From contig JAHBWZ010000003.1 of assembly GCA_019636755.1 (NCBI GenBank), positions 372,001 to 436,000 of the forward strand: DNA of 64,000 bases, given 5' to 3'. Position 1 is the first letter of the stretch. Every line of letters begins with the position of its first letter. The translations under genes and the position numbers were made by a program. The notes below the pieces were generated by a model that did no database searches, was not told the origin of the DNA, and was given only the letters and a program-made list of their open reading frames with translations. Shown here in pieces: positions 40,652 to 48,386 of the stretch. The DNA comes from Phycisphaeraceae bacterium (GTDB taxonomy: Bacteria > Planctomycetota > Phycisphaerae > Phycisphaerales > SM1A02).

Positions 40652-41677
40652 GTGGACGATGATCGTGTCAGCGCCCTCCTGATCGCACCGGAGATCCCGG
40701 TGAACGACCTGCCCGCCGGTGTCGGCTGGTACGGCGAGGTCCTGGGTGTGCGCGCGGGTCATGCCGGACCCGGCGTCGAGGGAGGCACCGTGCTTCCGCT
40801 CATCGCGCCCGACGGGTCGGAGATGATCCGGCTGGTCCGGCTGCCCGAGGGAGACCGGAAGCCGGCGTCGGGGATCCGACTCCTCTTCCGCGTCCCGGGC
40901 CGGCGCCTGATGAACCTGCTCCCCCGGCTCGGCTCCCTCGGGGTGACCGCGAGCGACGGCCGATCCATCGGCCCGGACCATCTCCGCGCGGAACCGGGCG
41001 GCGGATGGTCGCTGCGCTTCGCCGATCCCTGGGGCAACGCGCTGGCCCTCATGACTCCCGACCACGACGTGATCGAGGCATGGCTCGGCGGACTCGCGCT
41101 GCCGACCGAGGAACCGCCCGCGCGGTCCGAACGGCGCGTCCAGGCGCCGCGCGGGCTGCTCATCATCGCCCCGCCGCACCCTGCCACGCTGGACGAAGCG
41201 GAGCTGCTCAGGCACTGCGACATCGTCTTCGGCCGCACCTCGGGCCCGGGCGGGCAGCATCGGAACCGCGTCGAGACCGCGGTGGAACTCACGCATCGTC
41301 CGACCGGCATGGTCGGGTGGGCCGGCGAACGACGGCGTCAGGCAGAGAACCGCGCGGTGGCGCTGCGCCGACTCCGTCTCCGACTCGCCATCCGCGTCCG
41401 CACCGAGATCCGCGGCGATCGCGCGCGTCCCTCGGCCCTCTGGGAACGACGGCGCCAGGGCACGCAGATCCCGGTCAACCCGAAGAATCCGGACTACCCG
41501 GCGCTGCTCGCGGAGGCCCTGGACCTGATCTGGGCCCGTCGCTTCGATGTCGCGGGTGCGGCCGGCGTGCTGGGTGTCAGCATGTCGCAATTGGCCCGCC
41601 TCGTGCGGCACGAGCGGCACGCCTTCGCCATGGTCAACGAAGGCCGCCTGGCGCAGGGCCTTCCGGCGCTGCGCTGA
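40652..41677 (+). CDS. Fusion of a VOC (glyoxalase-fold) domain with a class I release-factor GGQ domain
   Basis: A 341-residue protein. Residues about 13-135 look like a vicinal-oxygen-chelate module: IPVNDLPAGVGWYGEVLGV matches the first strand-helix and WSLRFADPWGNALALM the last strand. Residues about 190-250 are the peptidyl-tRNA hydrolysis domain of class I release factors: RTSGPGGQHRNRVETAVELT carries G200-G201-Q202 in the right context, with HRPTG and a basic helix (RRRQAENRAVALRRLRLRL). A C-terminal region, YPALLAEALDLIWARRFDVA, ends in a small helix-turn-helix-like stretch. There are no codon-recognition domains, as in ArfB/PrfH rescue factors. It probably acts on stalled ribosomes or damaged tRNA-peptides, but the role of the VOC part is unknown. 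GTG at 40652 is the only reasonable start. Confidence 0.8.
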   Translation: MDDDRVSALLIAPEIPVNDLPAGVGWYGEVLGVRAGHAGPGVEGGTVLPLIAPDGSEMIRLVRLPEGDRKPASGIRLLFRVPGRRLMNLLPRLGSLGVTASDGRSIGPDHLRAEPGGGWSLRFADPWGNALALMTPDHDVIEAWLGGLALPTEEPPARSERRVQAPRGLLIIAPPHPATLDEAELLRHCDIVFGRTSGPGGQHRNRVETAVELTHRPTGMVGWAGERRRQAENRAVALRRLRLRLAIRVRTEIRGDRARPSALWERRRQGTQIPVNPKNPDYPALLAEALDLIWARRFDVAGAAGVLGVSMSQLARLVRHERHAFAMVNEGRLAQGLPALR

Positions 41678-41744
41678 GCGGTGCCCGCCGGCCGCACCGC
41701 CGCAGACGCCGGCTGCACGGTGCCTCGATCGGCGCAGCGGCTGA

Positions 41745-41750
41745 TAGCAT
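41745..41750 (+). promoter_or_regulatory. Possible leaderless -10 box of the M20 amidohydrolase gene
   Basis: TAGCAT is followed by seven bases and the ATG at 41758. No Shine-Dalgarno can fit. Confidence 0.35.
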
Positions 41751-41757
41751 CCGCCGG

Positions 41758-42981
41758 ATGCAGACCACCACGGCCACGGTGTCGCCCGCGGAACTCCGCG
41801 CCATGATCGCCGCGGAAATCCCCTCGATCACGGCGCTGCGCCGGGACATGCATGCGCATCCGGAGATCGCCTACGAGGAGTCCCGGACTGCCGGCGTGAT
41901 CCGGCGCGAACTCGACCTGGCCGGCGTCCGCTTCGTCGGAGACCTCGCGGGCGGCACCGGGACGCTGGCGCACCTGCCGGCGGGCACGGGCGGATCGAAC
42001 GGTCCGGTCGCGCTGCGCGCAGACATCGATGCCCTCCCGATCACGGAAGAGACCGGCGCACCGTGGTCGTCCACGCGACCCGGCTGCATGCATGCGTGCG
42101 GACACGACGGGCACACCGCCATCCTCATCGGGACGGCACGCGTGCTCGCGCGGCTGGCGCGATCAACAGGGCTTCCGCAGCCGGTCACCCTGCTCTTCCA
42201 GCCGGCCGAGGAAGGTGGCGCGGGCGGCAAGCGGATGGTGGAGGACGGCTGTCTCGACGGTCGCGTGCTCGGCCCCGCGGTCTCCCGCATCTACGGCCTG
42301 CACGGCTGGACGATGATGCCGCTGGGATCGGTCGGCTCCAGGCCGGGCCCCATGCTCGCCGCGGCGGACCGGTTCACGATCGACATCGTCGGACACGGCG
42401 CTCACGCGGCCCAGCCGCATGCCTCGCGCGATCCGATCGTGGCCGGCAGCGCCATCGTGCAGGCGCTGCAGTCGATCGTGGCCCGCGCGATCGATCCCTT
42501 CGATCCGGTCGTCGTTTCCGTGACGCAGTTCCACGCGGGCACCACCCACAACATCATCCCGGAGCGCGCCTCGGTCATGGGCACGGTCAGGACGCTCCGC
42601 GCCGAGTCGAAGGAGATCGCGATCGCGCGGCTGCACACGATCGCGGAGGGGATCGCCCGCGCGCACGGATGCACGGCGCACATCGAGTACCACCACGGCT
42701 ACCCGGTCACGCGCAACGACCCCCGGACGTTCGGGACATTCGAGGACGTCGCCCGTCGCACCCTGGGAAGTGCCCGCGTTCAACCGGTGGAACACCCCAG
42801 CATGGGCGGCGAGGACTTCTCGTATTACGGCGAGGTCGTACCCGCCTGCTTCTTCCTGCTGGGCCTGCTGCCGGACGGAGAGGGATCCATGCCCGGCCTG
42901 CATCATCCGCGTTTCGACTTCAACGATGACGCGCTCGCCACCGGCATCGAGGTCTTCGTGCGGCTGGCACTGGAAGGCTGA
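41758..42981 (+). CDS. M20-family amidohydrolase (N-acyl-amino acid hydrolase type)
   Basis: A 407-residue metallohydrolase of the M20D branch (hippurate hydrolase, IAA-amino acid hydrolase, N-acetyl-diaminopimelate deacetylase). Signatures: LRRDMHAHPEIAYEE near the N-terminus, ALRADIDALPI, CMHACGHDGHTAIL with metal ligands C110, H112 and downstream residues, FQPAEEGGAGGKRMVEDG with the catalytic glutamate, a dimerisation lid (IVGHGAHAAQPHASRDPI) and MGGEDFSYY near the end. It hydrolyses an amide bond in a small N-acyl amino acid; the exact substrate cannot be read from sequence. The start is fixed by the -10 box 7 bases upstream; longer in-frame starts belong to the overlapping upstream gene. 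Confidence 0.92.
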   Translation: MQTTTATVSPAELRAMIAAEIPSITALRRDMHAHPEIAYEESRTAGVIRRELDLAGVRFVGDLAGGTGTLAHLPAGTGGSNGPVALRADIDALPITEETGAPWSSTRPGCMHACGHDGHTAILIGTARVLARLARSTGLPQPVTLLFQPAEEGGAGGKRMVEDGCLDGRVLGPAVSRIYGLHGWTMMPLGSVGSRPGPMLAAADRFTIDIVGHGAHAAQPHASRDPIVAGSAIVQALQSIVARAIDPFDPVVVSVTQFHAGTTHNIIPERASVMGTVRTLRAESKEIAIARLHTIAEGIARAHGCTAHIEYHHGYPVTRNDPRTFGTFEDVARRTLGSARVQPVEHPSMGGEDFSYYGEVVPACFFLLGLLPDGEGSMPGLHHPRFDFNDDALATGIEVFVRLALEG

Positions 42982-43016
42982 CGCCTCCGCACCACCGTCG
43001 GCGAACGCGTTCCCGC

Positions 43017-43649
43017 ATGGACATCGACCCCGCCACGATCGACCCGGCCGCTCGATACAGGCTGCTCATCGGCGGCATCGTGCCGCGGCCGATCGCGTTC
43101 GTCTCCACGATCTCGCCGACGGGACGGACCAACCTGGCGCCGTTTTCCTTCTTCTGCGGCGTGGGCTCGAACCCGATGATGCTCGCGTTCTGCCCGGCCA
43201 ACCGACCGGACGGCGGGGACAAGGACACGTTGCGCAACTGCCTTCCTGCCGCGGAGGGAGGGACCGGCGTCTTCGTCGTGAACGTGGCCAGCGTTCCGTA
43301 CGAGCGCGCCGTGGCGATGGCGGCCGAGCCGCTTCCCTACGGCGAGAGCGAGTTCACGCTCGTCGGACTGACCGAGGCCCCCGCACGCGCTGTCGCCGCG
43401 CCGCGCGTACGTGAGTCGCCGCTTGCCTTCGAGTGCCGGACGCGACAGGTCATCCGCACCAATCCCGGTGCGCCGGGCGGCGGCAACCTGGTCCTCGGCG
43501 AGGTCGTGTGCGTCCATGCCGGAGACGGGGTGCTGAACGACCGGCTGCACGTCGACGCCGACCGGCTTGCCGCGATCGGCCGGATGGGCGGTCTGAGTTA
43601 TTGCCGGACCGGAGACCGATTCGAGATGCCGATGGGGATCCGGCGCTGA
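43017..43649 (+). CDS. Flavin reductase-like, FMN-binding split-barrel protein
   Basis: A 210-residue protein of the flavin reductase/DIM6-NTAB group. RLLIGGIVPRPIAFVSTISP and GRTNLAPFSFFCGVGSNP are the canonical N-terminal FMN-binding motifs, and VFVVNVASVPYERAVAMAAE and VLGEVVCVHAGDGVLN follow. Members bind FMN and reduce flavins or act as unknown oxidoreductases; the specific role is not determined. ATG at 43017, 35 bases after the M20 gene, may be co-transcribed. Confidence 0.87.
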   Translation: MDIDPATIDPAARYRLLIGGIVPRPIAFVSTISPTGRTNLAPFSFFCGVGSNPMMLAFCPANRPDGGDKDTLRNCLPAAEGGTGVFVVNVASVPYERAVAMAAEPLPYGESEFTLVGLTEAPARAVAAPRVRESPLAFECRTRQVIRTNPGAPGGGNLVLGEVVCVHAGDGVLNDRLHVDADRLAAIGRMGGLSYCRTGDRFEMPMGIRR

Positions 43650-43811
43650 CGCCGTCGCGATCCCGCGCCGGGATCGGACGCGGGGATGATTCGGCCGATG
43701 ACACGGTAGAACCCGGGTCTGTCCCGGTCCGCCCGCCGCCGCGGCCACCGGGTCGGGACAGGATCCAGAATCGATCCCATCCGACACCTGCTCTCCCGAA
43801 GGAAACGAACC

Positions 43812-44666
43812 ATGCCACGCTCGACACTCTGCCGCTGGACCTGTGTCGCGGCACTCACCGCGGCCTTCACCGCGCCATCCCTGGCACAATCCCCGCCGCG
43901 TGGCGATCGCCCGCCACAGGGACGTCCCGAACGCCCCGAACGACCCGAGCGACCCGAACGACCCGAGCGACCCGAGCGGCCCGAGCGGCCCGAACGACCG
44001 GGCGCCGACGCCCCGGCTCGCCTGTCCCCCGCCGAACAGGCCGAGGTGGACGCGTTCGTGCGCGTGCTCTTCCGGCACCTCAACAACGCGAATCCGGTCA
44101 TCCGACGGGGCGCGGCGGAGGGCATCGTCGCCGTCGGCCCGGCCGCGATCGGCGTCCTGCGGGAGGTCGCCGAGGGCAGCGACCCCGACCTCGCCGGGAT
44201 CTCCCGCCGACTGATCGACCGGATCGAGCGCGCGGGCGCCGCCGGCGGCCCGGGCGCCGGCCCGGGCGGCGGCCAGGCACTCGGCCGCATGCTCGATGAG
44301 ATGAACGTGACCGGCGAACAGCGCGGCCGCGTGCTCCAGATCATCGAGATGCACCAGCAGAAGTCGCGGGAAGCGATGCTGGCGCTCCGCGAGCGCGACG
44401 CGACGCCCGACGACATGCGTGCCACGCGCGAACGGCTGCGCCATGACCTGGTGACCCAGCTGAGCGGCGTCGTCTCCATGGAACAGGCGACTGCCATCGC
44501 TGATGCGATGGGACGGCGCATGGGGGCACCGGACGGCGCCCGCCCCCGCGGTGAGGGCCGCCCCGGCGACGAGGGTCGGCCTGGAGGCGAGGGCGGCCGT
44601 CGCCCCGGAGGCGAAGGCGGTCGGCGCCCGGGCCGCGGAGGCCCGCCCGGTGAAGATCGGCCCTGA
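43812..44666 (+). CDS. Exported RPE-repeat, Gly/Pro/Arg-rich protein
   Basis: A 284-residue protein with GAAGGAAACG upstream of the ATG. A signal peptide (CVAALTAAFTAPSLAQ) precedes eight tandem Arg-Pro-Glu triplets at residues about 38-61. The middle, residues about 70-235, is helical (NNANPVIRRGAAEGIVAVGP resembles a HEAT-like repeat; GRMLDEMNVTGEQRGRVLQI resembles periplasmic CpxP/Spy-like helices). A Gly/Arg/Glu-rich tail ends the protein. Function unknown; possibly a periplasmic metal- or stress-associated protein. Low-complexity regions could vary between strains. Confidence 0.65.
   Translation: MPRSTLCRWTCVAALTAAFTAPSLAQSPPRGDRPPQGRPERPERPERPERPERPERPERPERPGADAPARLSPAEQAEVDAFVRVLFRHLNNANPVIRRGAAEGIVAVGPAAIGVLREVAEGSDPDLAGISRRLIDRIERAGAAGGPGAGPGGGQALGRMLDEMNVTGEQRGRVLQIIEMHQQKSREAMLALRERDATPDDMRATRERLRHDLVTQLSGVVSMEQATAIADAMGRRMGAPDGARPRGEGRPGDEGRPGGEGGRRPGGEGGRRPGRGGPPGEDRP
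43923..43994 (+). repeat. 9-base tandem repeat encoding Arg-Pro-Glu
   Basis: Eight imperfect copies of a 9-base unit (typically CGACCCGAA or CGACCCGAG) lie in frame in the exported protein gene. Slippage would change the number of triplets without a frameshift. Confidence 0.85.
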
Positions 44667-44733
44667 CGACCGCCGGTGCATCGCGGGCCGGCGTCCGGGA
44701 CACCGCCCGCGCGCCATCGGGATCATGCATCAT

Positions 44734-44765
44734 CAGGCCGGCTCCGGAACTCCGGAGCCGGCCTG
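44734..44765 (+). terminator. Long perfect hairpin between the RPE-repeat gene and rplK
   Basis: Fifteen bases (44734-44748) are exactly complementary to 44751-44765, with a nominal 2-base gap (4-6 base loop in practice). No T tract follows on plus, so it is a probable factor-independent stop or transcript 3' end for the gene ending at 44666. The remaining bases up to 44828 show nothing else. Confidence 0.55.
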
Positions 44766-44828
44766 TGTCTCCGGCCGCGCGGGCTGGTGAATGACCCCCA
44801 GGGCGGCCCGCGCGCCGCCGGTGTGCTC

Positions 44829-44856
44829 TTGCACTCCATGGGCCGGCTGATACACT
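44829..44856 (+). promoter_or_regulatory. Promoter of the rplKAJL operon
   Basis: TTGCAC (44829-44834), 16 bases, TACACT (44851-44856). The predicted leader is about 160 bases. Confidence 0.7.
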
Positions 44857-45025
44857 CCGCGATTCGCTCCCGGCGGGCCACGTCCCCGCCGGATCCAACC
44901 CGCACCGAATGCACCACCACCCCTGATCCGCCGCCTCAGGCCTGGCGACGGATCCCGCAGACCGCCGCGGCGATCTCTGACGGCTCCGCGACGCGGAGAG
45001 GGACCGGTGGGAGGTAGGAGTGTCC

Positions 45026-45451
45026 ATGGCCAAGAAAGTGACCCGTGTCCTCAAGCTCATGGCGCCAGGCGGCAAGGCGACGCCTGCGCCGCCGATCGGC
45101 CCCGCGCTCGGCGCCGCCGGCGTCAACCCGGGACAGTTCGTGCAGCGCTTCAACGAGATGACGCGCGAACTCAACGGGAAGGTCGTCGGATGCGTCCTGA
45201 CGGTCTTCGCCGACCGGACGTTCGACATCGAGATCAAGTCCTCTCCGGCGTCGGTCCTGATTCTCGAGGCCGCCGGCAAGGAAAAGGGATCGGGAACGCC
45301 GAACACCGCCAAGGTGGGGTCGATCACCCGCGAGCAGGTCCAGCGGATCGCGCAGGCGAAGATGGCGGACCTCAACGCCGGGACCATCGAGTCGGCAATG
45401 CGCATGATCGAAGGGACAGCCCGATCGATGGGCGTCACGGTGGAGGCCTGA
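45026..45451 (+). CDS. rplK: 50S ribosomal protein L11
   Basis: A 141-residue protein of the GTPase-associated centre. MAKKVTRVLKLMAPGGKATP with PAPPIGPALGAAGVNPGQFV is the L11 N-terminal domain; the C-terminal 23S rRNA-binding domain has VGSITREQVQRIAQAKMADL and GTARSMGVTVE. The ATG at 45026 is 5 bases from AGGAG; an alternative GTG at 45020 would overlap that site. First gene of rplKAJL; secE and nusG are not found upstream. Confidence 0.98.
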   Translation: MAKKVTRVLKLMAPGGKATPAPPIGPALGAAGVNPGQFVQRFNEMTRELNGKVVGCVLTVFADRTFDIEIKSSPASVLILEAAGKEKGSGTPNTAKVGSITREQVQRIAQAKMADLNAGTIESAMRMIEGTARSMGVTVEA

Positions 45452-45456
45452 CCGCG

Positions 45457-46185
45457 ATGGCAGAGACGACACGAAGCAGGGGTACGAAGCAGGGCGCCGC
45501 ACGGGGCGGGTCGCGCCGGACGCGTGCGAACATGGAGATCGCGCAGCGATACGGAAAGACCGCCCTGGCACCGGCGGACGCCATCAAGGCGGTCAAGAGT
45601 TTCAAGGGACCGAAGTTCGATCAGGCGATCGAGGTCTGCGCCTGGCTGGGCATCGACCCGCGGCAGGCCGACCAGCAGCTTCGCGGCTCGATCTCCATGC
45701 CCAAGGGCATCGGTCGGTCGGCGCGCGTCGTCTGCTTCTGCCAGGAGGACAAGGCCGCTGCCGCCAAGGCGGCGGGCGCGATCGAGGCCGGCGGCGAGAG
45801 CCTGGTCGCCAGGGTATCCGGCGGCTGGATGGAGTTCGACGTCGCCGTGGCGTCGCCCGACATGATGCGCCTGATCGCCCCGCTCGGCCGGGTCCTGGGC
45901 CCGAAGGGCCTCATGCCCTCGCCGAAGGCCGGGACCGTGACGCCGGACGTGGTCACCGCCGTCAGCGAGTATGCGGCCGGAAAACTCGAGTACCGCAACG
46001 ACGCCGGCGGCAACGTTCACTGCGTCATCGGTCGGATGAGTTTCCCCGAGGCGGACCTCGTCGAGAACCTCGAGCATTTCATGGCGACCCTCAACCGGGT
46101 CCGCCCGGCATCGGCGAAGGGCCACTACATCAAGCGGCTCGTCGTGAGCGGCACCATGACGCCGTCGATCCAGGTCGCCTTCTGA
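45457..46185 (+). CDS. rplA: 50S ribosomal protein L1
   Basis: A 242-residue L1-stalk protein. SISMPKGIGRSARVVCFCQ, GRVLGPKGLMPSPKAGTVTP and GNVHCVIGRMSF are typical; the usual LPHGTGK is here MPKGIGRS. The N-terminus (AETTRSRGTKQGAARGGSRR) is a basic extension. It follows rplK by 5 bases. L1 often represses its own operon in other bacteria; no site for this was identified. Confidence 0.97.
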   Translation: MAETTRSRGTKQGAARGGSRRTRANMEIAQRYGKTALAPADAIKAVKSFKGPKFDQAIEVCAWLGIDPRQADQQLRGSISMPKGIGRSARVVCFCQEDKAAAAKAAGAIEAGGESLVARVSGGWMEFDVAVASPDMMRLIAPLGRVLGPKGLMPSPKAGTVTPDVVTAVSEYAAGKLEYRNDAGGNVHCVIGRMSFPEADLVENLEHFMATLNRVRPASAKGHYIKRLVVSGTMTPSIQVAF

Positions 46186-46231
46186 TCATCCCACCGCCAA
46201 CGCCCGCGCCGGGGTCGGAGCAGAGTCACCC

Positions 46232-46777
46232 ATGAGCAAGCCCGTCAAGGACATGATCGTCTCGGAATACCGCAAGCGCTTCGAAGGGATCGACGGCGCC
46301 GTCGTCCTGGACATCCGCGGCATCGACGCGAACCAGAACAACGGCCTGCGCCTCGCCCTGCAGAAGAAGAGCGTCCGCGTGACCGTCGTCAAGAACTCGC
46401 TGGCGCGGACCGCCTTCTCGGGATCCGGTCTCGACGCGCTCGGCACCGCCCTGAAGGGCCCGTCCGCGCTCGCGTTCGGTGGCGACAGCGTGGTCGACGT
46501 CGCCCGCGCGATCATCGAGTGGGCGAAGAAGCTCCAGGGAATCGCCGTCAAGGGCGCCGTGCTCGACGGCGAGTACTTCCCGGGTGAAGCCGGCGTGCGC
46601 CGGCTCGCATCTTTCCCGACGCGCGAGGAAGCGCAGGCGAAGGTCGTTCAGATCGCCCTGAGCCCGGCGCGGCGCGTGGTCGGTGCCGCCATGGGTCCGG
46701 GCGGACGCGTCCTGGGCATCGTCAGGCAGATCGAGGAGAAGCTCGAGAAGAACGAGGCGATCGCCCGGGTCGGCTGA
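46232..46777 (+). CDS. rplJ: 50S ribosomal protein L10
   Basis: A 181-residue stalk base protein that anchors L7/L12 dimers. [20 protein letters not shown] and [20 protein letters not shown] are L10 features; the C-terminal helix ([18 protein letters not shown]) is the L7/L12 binding site. 46 bases separate it from rplA. Confidence 0.97.
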   Translation: MSKPVKDMIVSEYRKRFEGIDGAVVLDIRGIDANQNNGLRLALQKKSVRVTVVKNSLARTAFSGSGLDALGTALKGPSALAFGGDSVVDVARAIIEWAKKLQGIAVKGAVLDGEYFPGEAGVRRLASFPTREEAQAKVVQIALSPARRVVGAAMGPGGRVLGIVRQIEEKLEKNEAIARVG

Positions 46778-46952
46778 TCGCGGCCCACCCCGGTGGTCCC
46801 GCCGTCGTCACGCCGCTCCCCGGGCGCCGGGATCACCGTCACCAGGAACATCATCCGCGGGCCTTCGGGTCCCGGACTGGCCCCTCGGGGTTAAAAGTCG
46901 CGCGTGCGGCTCCTCTCCGGCATCGAAGTCCCGCCCACGAAGAGGCAACACC

Positions 46953-47360
46953 ATGTCCGACGAAACGAAGACGTTCGACGCGAAGATCAGCAAGCTCGGC
47001 GACGAGATCGCATCGCTCACGCTGAAGCAGGCCGTGGATCTCGCTGACTACATGAAGGAAACCTACGGCATCGAGCCTGCGGCTGGCGGCGCGGTCATGA
47101 TGGCGGCACCCGGCGGCGGCGACGGCGGCGGCGCGGTGGCCGAGGAGAAGACCGAGTTCGACGTCGTGCTGGAGAGCAGCGGCGAGCAGAAGATCCAGGT
47201 GATCAAGGTCGTCCGCGAGGCGACAGGCCTCGGTCTCAAGGAGGCGAAGGACCTCGTCGACGGCGCCCCGAAGACCGTCAAGGAGAAGGTCTCCGCCGAC
47301 GAGGCCAAGGCGCTCAAGGAGAAGCTGGAAGGCGCCGGCGCCAAGGTCGCGGTCAAGTAA
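46953..47360 (+). CDS. rplL: 50S ribosomal protein L7/L12
   Basis: A 135-residue stalk protein. Residues 1-45 are the dimerisation helix pair ([20 protein letters not shown]), followed by a Gly/Ala hinge and the C-terminal domain with [40 protein letters not shown] and [14 protein letters not shown], the factor-binding face. It is slightly longer than E. coli L12 in the hinge region. The 175 bases between rplJ and this gene show no other gene; an attenuator there could set the extra L12 dose, but none was identified. Confidence 0.98.
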   Translation: MSDETKTFDAKISKLGDEIASLTLKQAVDLADYMKETYGIEPAAGGAVMMAAPGGGDGGGAVAEEKTEFDVVLESSGEQKIQVIKVVREATGLGLKEAKDLVDGAPKTVKEKVSADEAKALKEKLEGAGAKVAVK

Positions 47361-47456
47361 TCACGGGCCGCGACCCGGTGGCCGCCACCGGTGCCGCACG
47401 GCCCGACCACCGGCACCCCCGGGCTTCCGGGCGAAGCCGGGACCCCATGCACAGCG

Positions 47457-47488
47457 AAGGCCCCGCGGATGCGTCCGCGGGGCCTTTT
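47457..47488 (+). terminator. Rho-independent terminator of rplKAJL
   Basis: An 11-base G+C stem (47459-47469 with 47474-47484), extended by two A-T pairs, has a TGCG loop and ends in TTTT. It separates rplKAJL from the inverted EamA gene. Confidence 0.85.
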
Positions 47489-47495
47489 CCTGCGG

Positions 47496-47966
47496 TCAGC
47501 CCGGCGCGCTGGTCGGGCGGCCACTGGAGAGCAGGACGATGCCGGTCACGACGAGCGCGATGGCGAGCACCTTCCGCAGGGTGATCGACTCCCCAAGGAA
47601 GAGCGCCGCCAGCACCGTCCCGGCGACCGGCGCCAGGCCGAACGCGATCGGCTTGACTCTGGAGACCTCGCCGGAGGCGATCGCCAGGTAGAAGAAGATC
47701 ATTCCCCCCGCGCCGGCGAGCAGGCCGGACCCGATCACCAGCCGGGTCAGGACGGCGCCGCCGGCGCCCGGCCAGCTGGTCGGTTCCCGACCGGCGCCGG
47801 CGACCCAGAACCAGTAGACGAGCCAGAGGACCGGCAGCGCCACCGCGGACCGCACCGCGATGGCCGTCACCGGGCCGACCCGGCCGGTGTGGAGGACGGA
47901 TCTGGTGAAGACTTCGCCCGCGCCCCAGCAGAGCCCGGCAAGGATCGCAAACACGACGCTCCGCAT
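47496..47966 (-). CDS. Small EamA/DMT-superfamily membrane protein
   Basis: A 156-residue protein with about five hydrophobic helices (SVVFAILAGLCWGAGEVFTR through VLAIALVVTGIVLL) matching a single EamA unit, including GLCWGAGE at the start and the F(Y)LAI...G motif (IFFYLAIASGEVSRVKPI). Most EamA exporters contain two such units, so this one probably dimerises. Substrate unknown. It lies on the minus strand, nested between rplL and rpoB. Confidence 0.8.
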   Translation of the reverse strand: MRSVVFAILAGLCWGAGEVFTRSVLHTGRVGPVTAIAVRSAVALPVLWLVYWFWVAGAGREPTSWPGAGGAVLTRLVIGSGLLAGAGGMIFFYLAIASGEVSRVKPIAFGLAPVAGTVLAALFLGESITLRKVLAIALVVTGIVLLSSGRPTSAPG

Positions 47967-48161
47967 GGACCTGACCCTTCGACCGACCCGGTCTCCCGAT
48001 GGTCACGGCAAACCCGATGCCACCCGGACCGCCGATCGGGCACCACGGTCCGGCACACACCCCGCGCGTCGCCGATCGAACATCGCTGGCGGTATCGCCA
48101 GAAGGGTTCGGAGGGCCGGAACGATCTCCTTCAAAATTTCAAGACCGCGCACCCCCCGGCC

Positions 48162-48190
48162 TTGTGCGCGCGTCCGGGAATGAGTACCAT
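48162..48190 (+). promoter_or_regulatory. Promoter of rpoBC
   Basis: TTGTGC (48162-48167), 17 bases, TACCAT (48185-48190). The predicted start near 48197 gives a leader of about 190 bases. The 420-base gap contains nothing else recognisable. Confidence 0.65.
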
Positions 48191-48386
48191 CCGTGGCTCG
48201 GCGGATTGTTCGCTCGCCCGGACGCCGGTGATCGACAAGGGCCCCATTCCGACGCGCTCCGCCCGGGCGCGGTTCCGACCCGCAGTCCAGTCCTGCAGTT
48301 CCGTCCTGTTGTTGCTGCCCCCCGTGCCCTCTCCTCGAACCCAGCGATCGACGCACGCTCCGCGTGTCGTCGCGTGAGGCTGTTTC

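Noticed and set aside
43923-43994. Possible CRISPR-like array
   Set aside because: The 9-base units are contiguous, in frame with a protein and have no spacers or cas genes.
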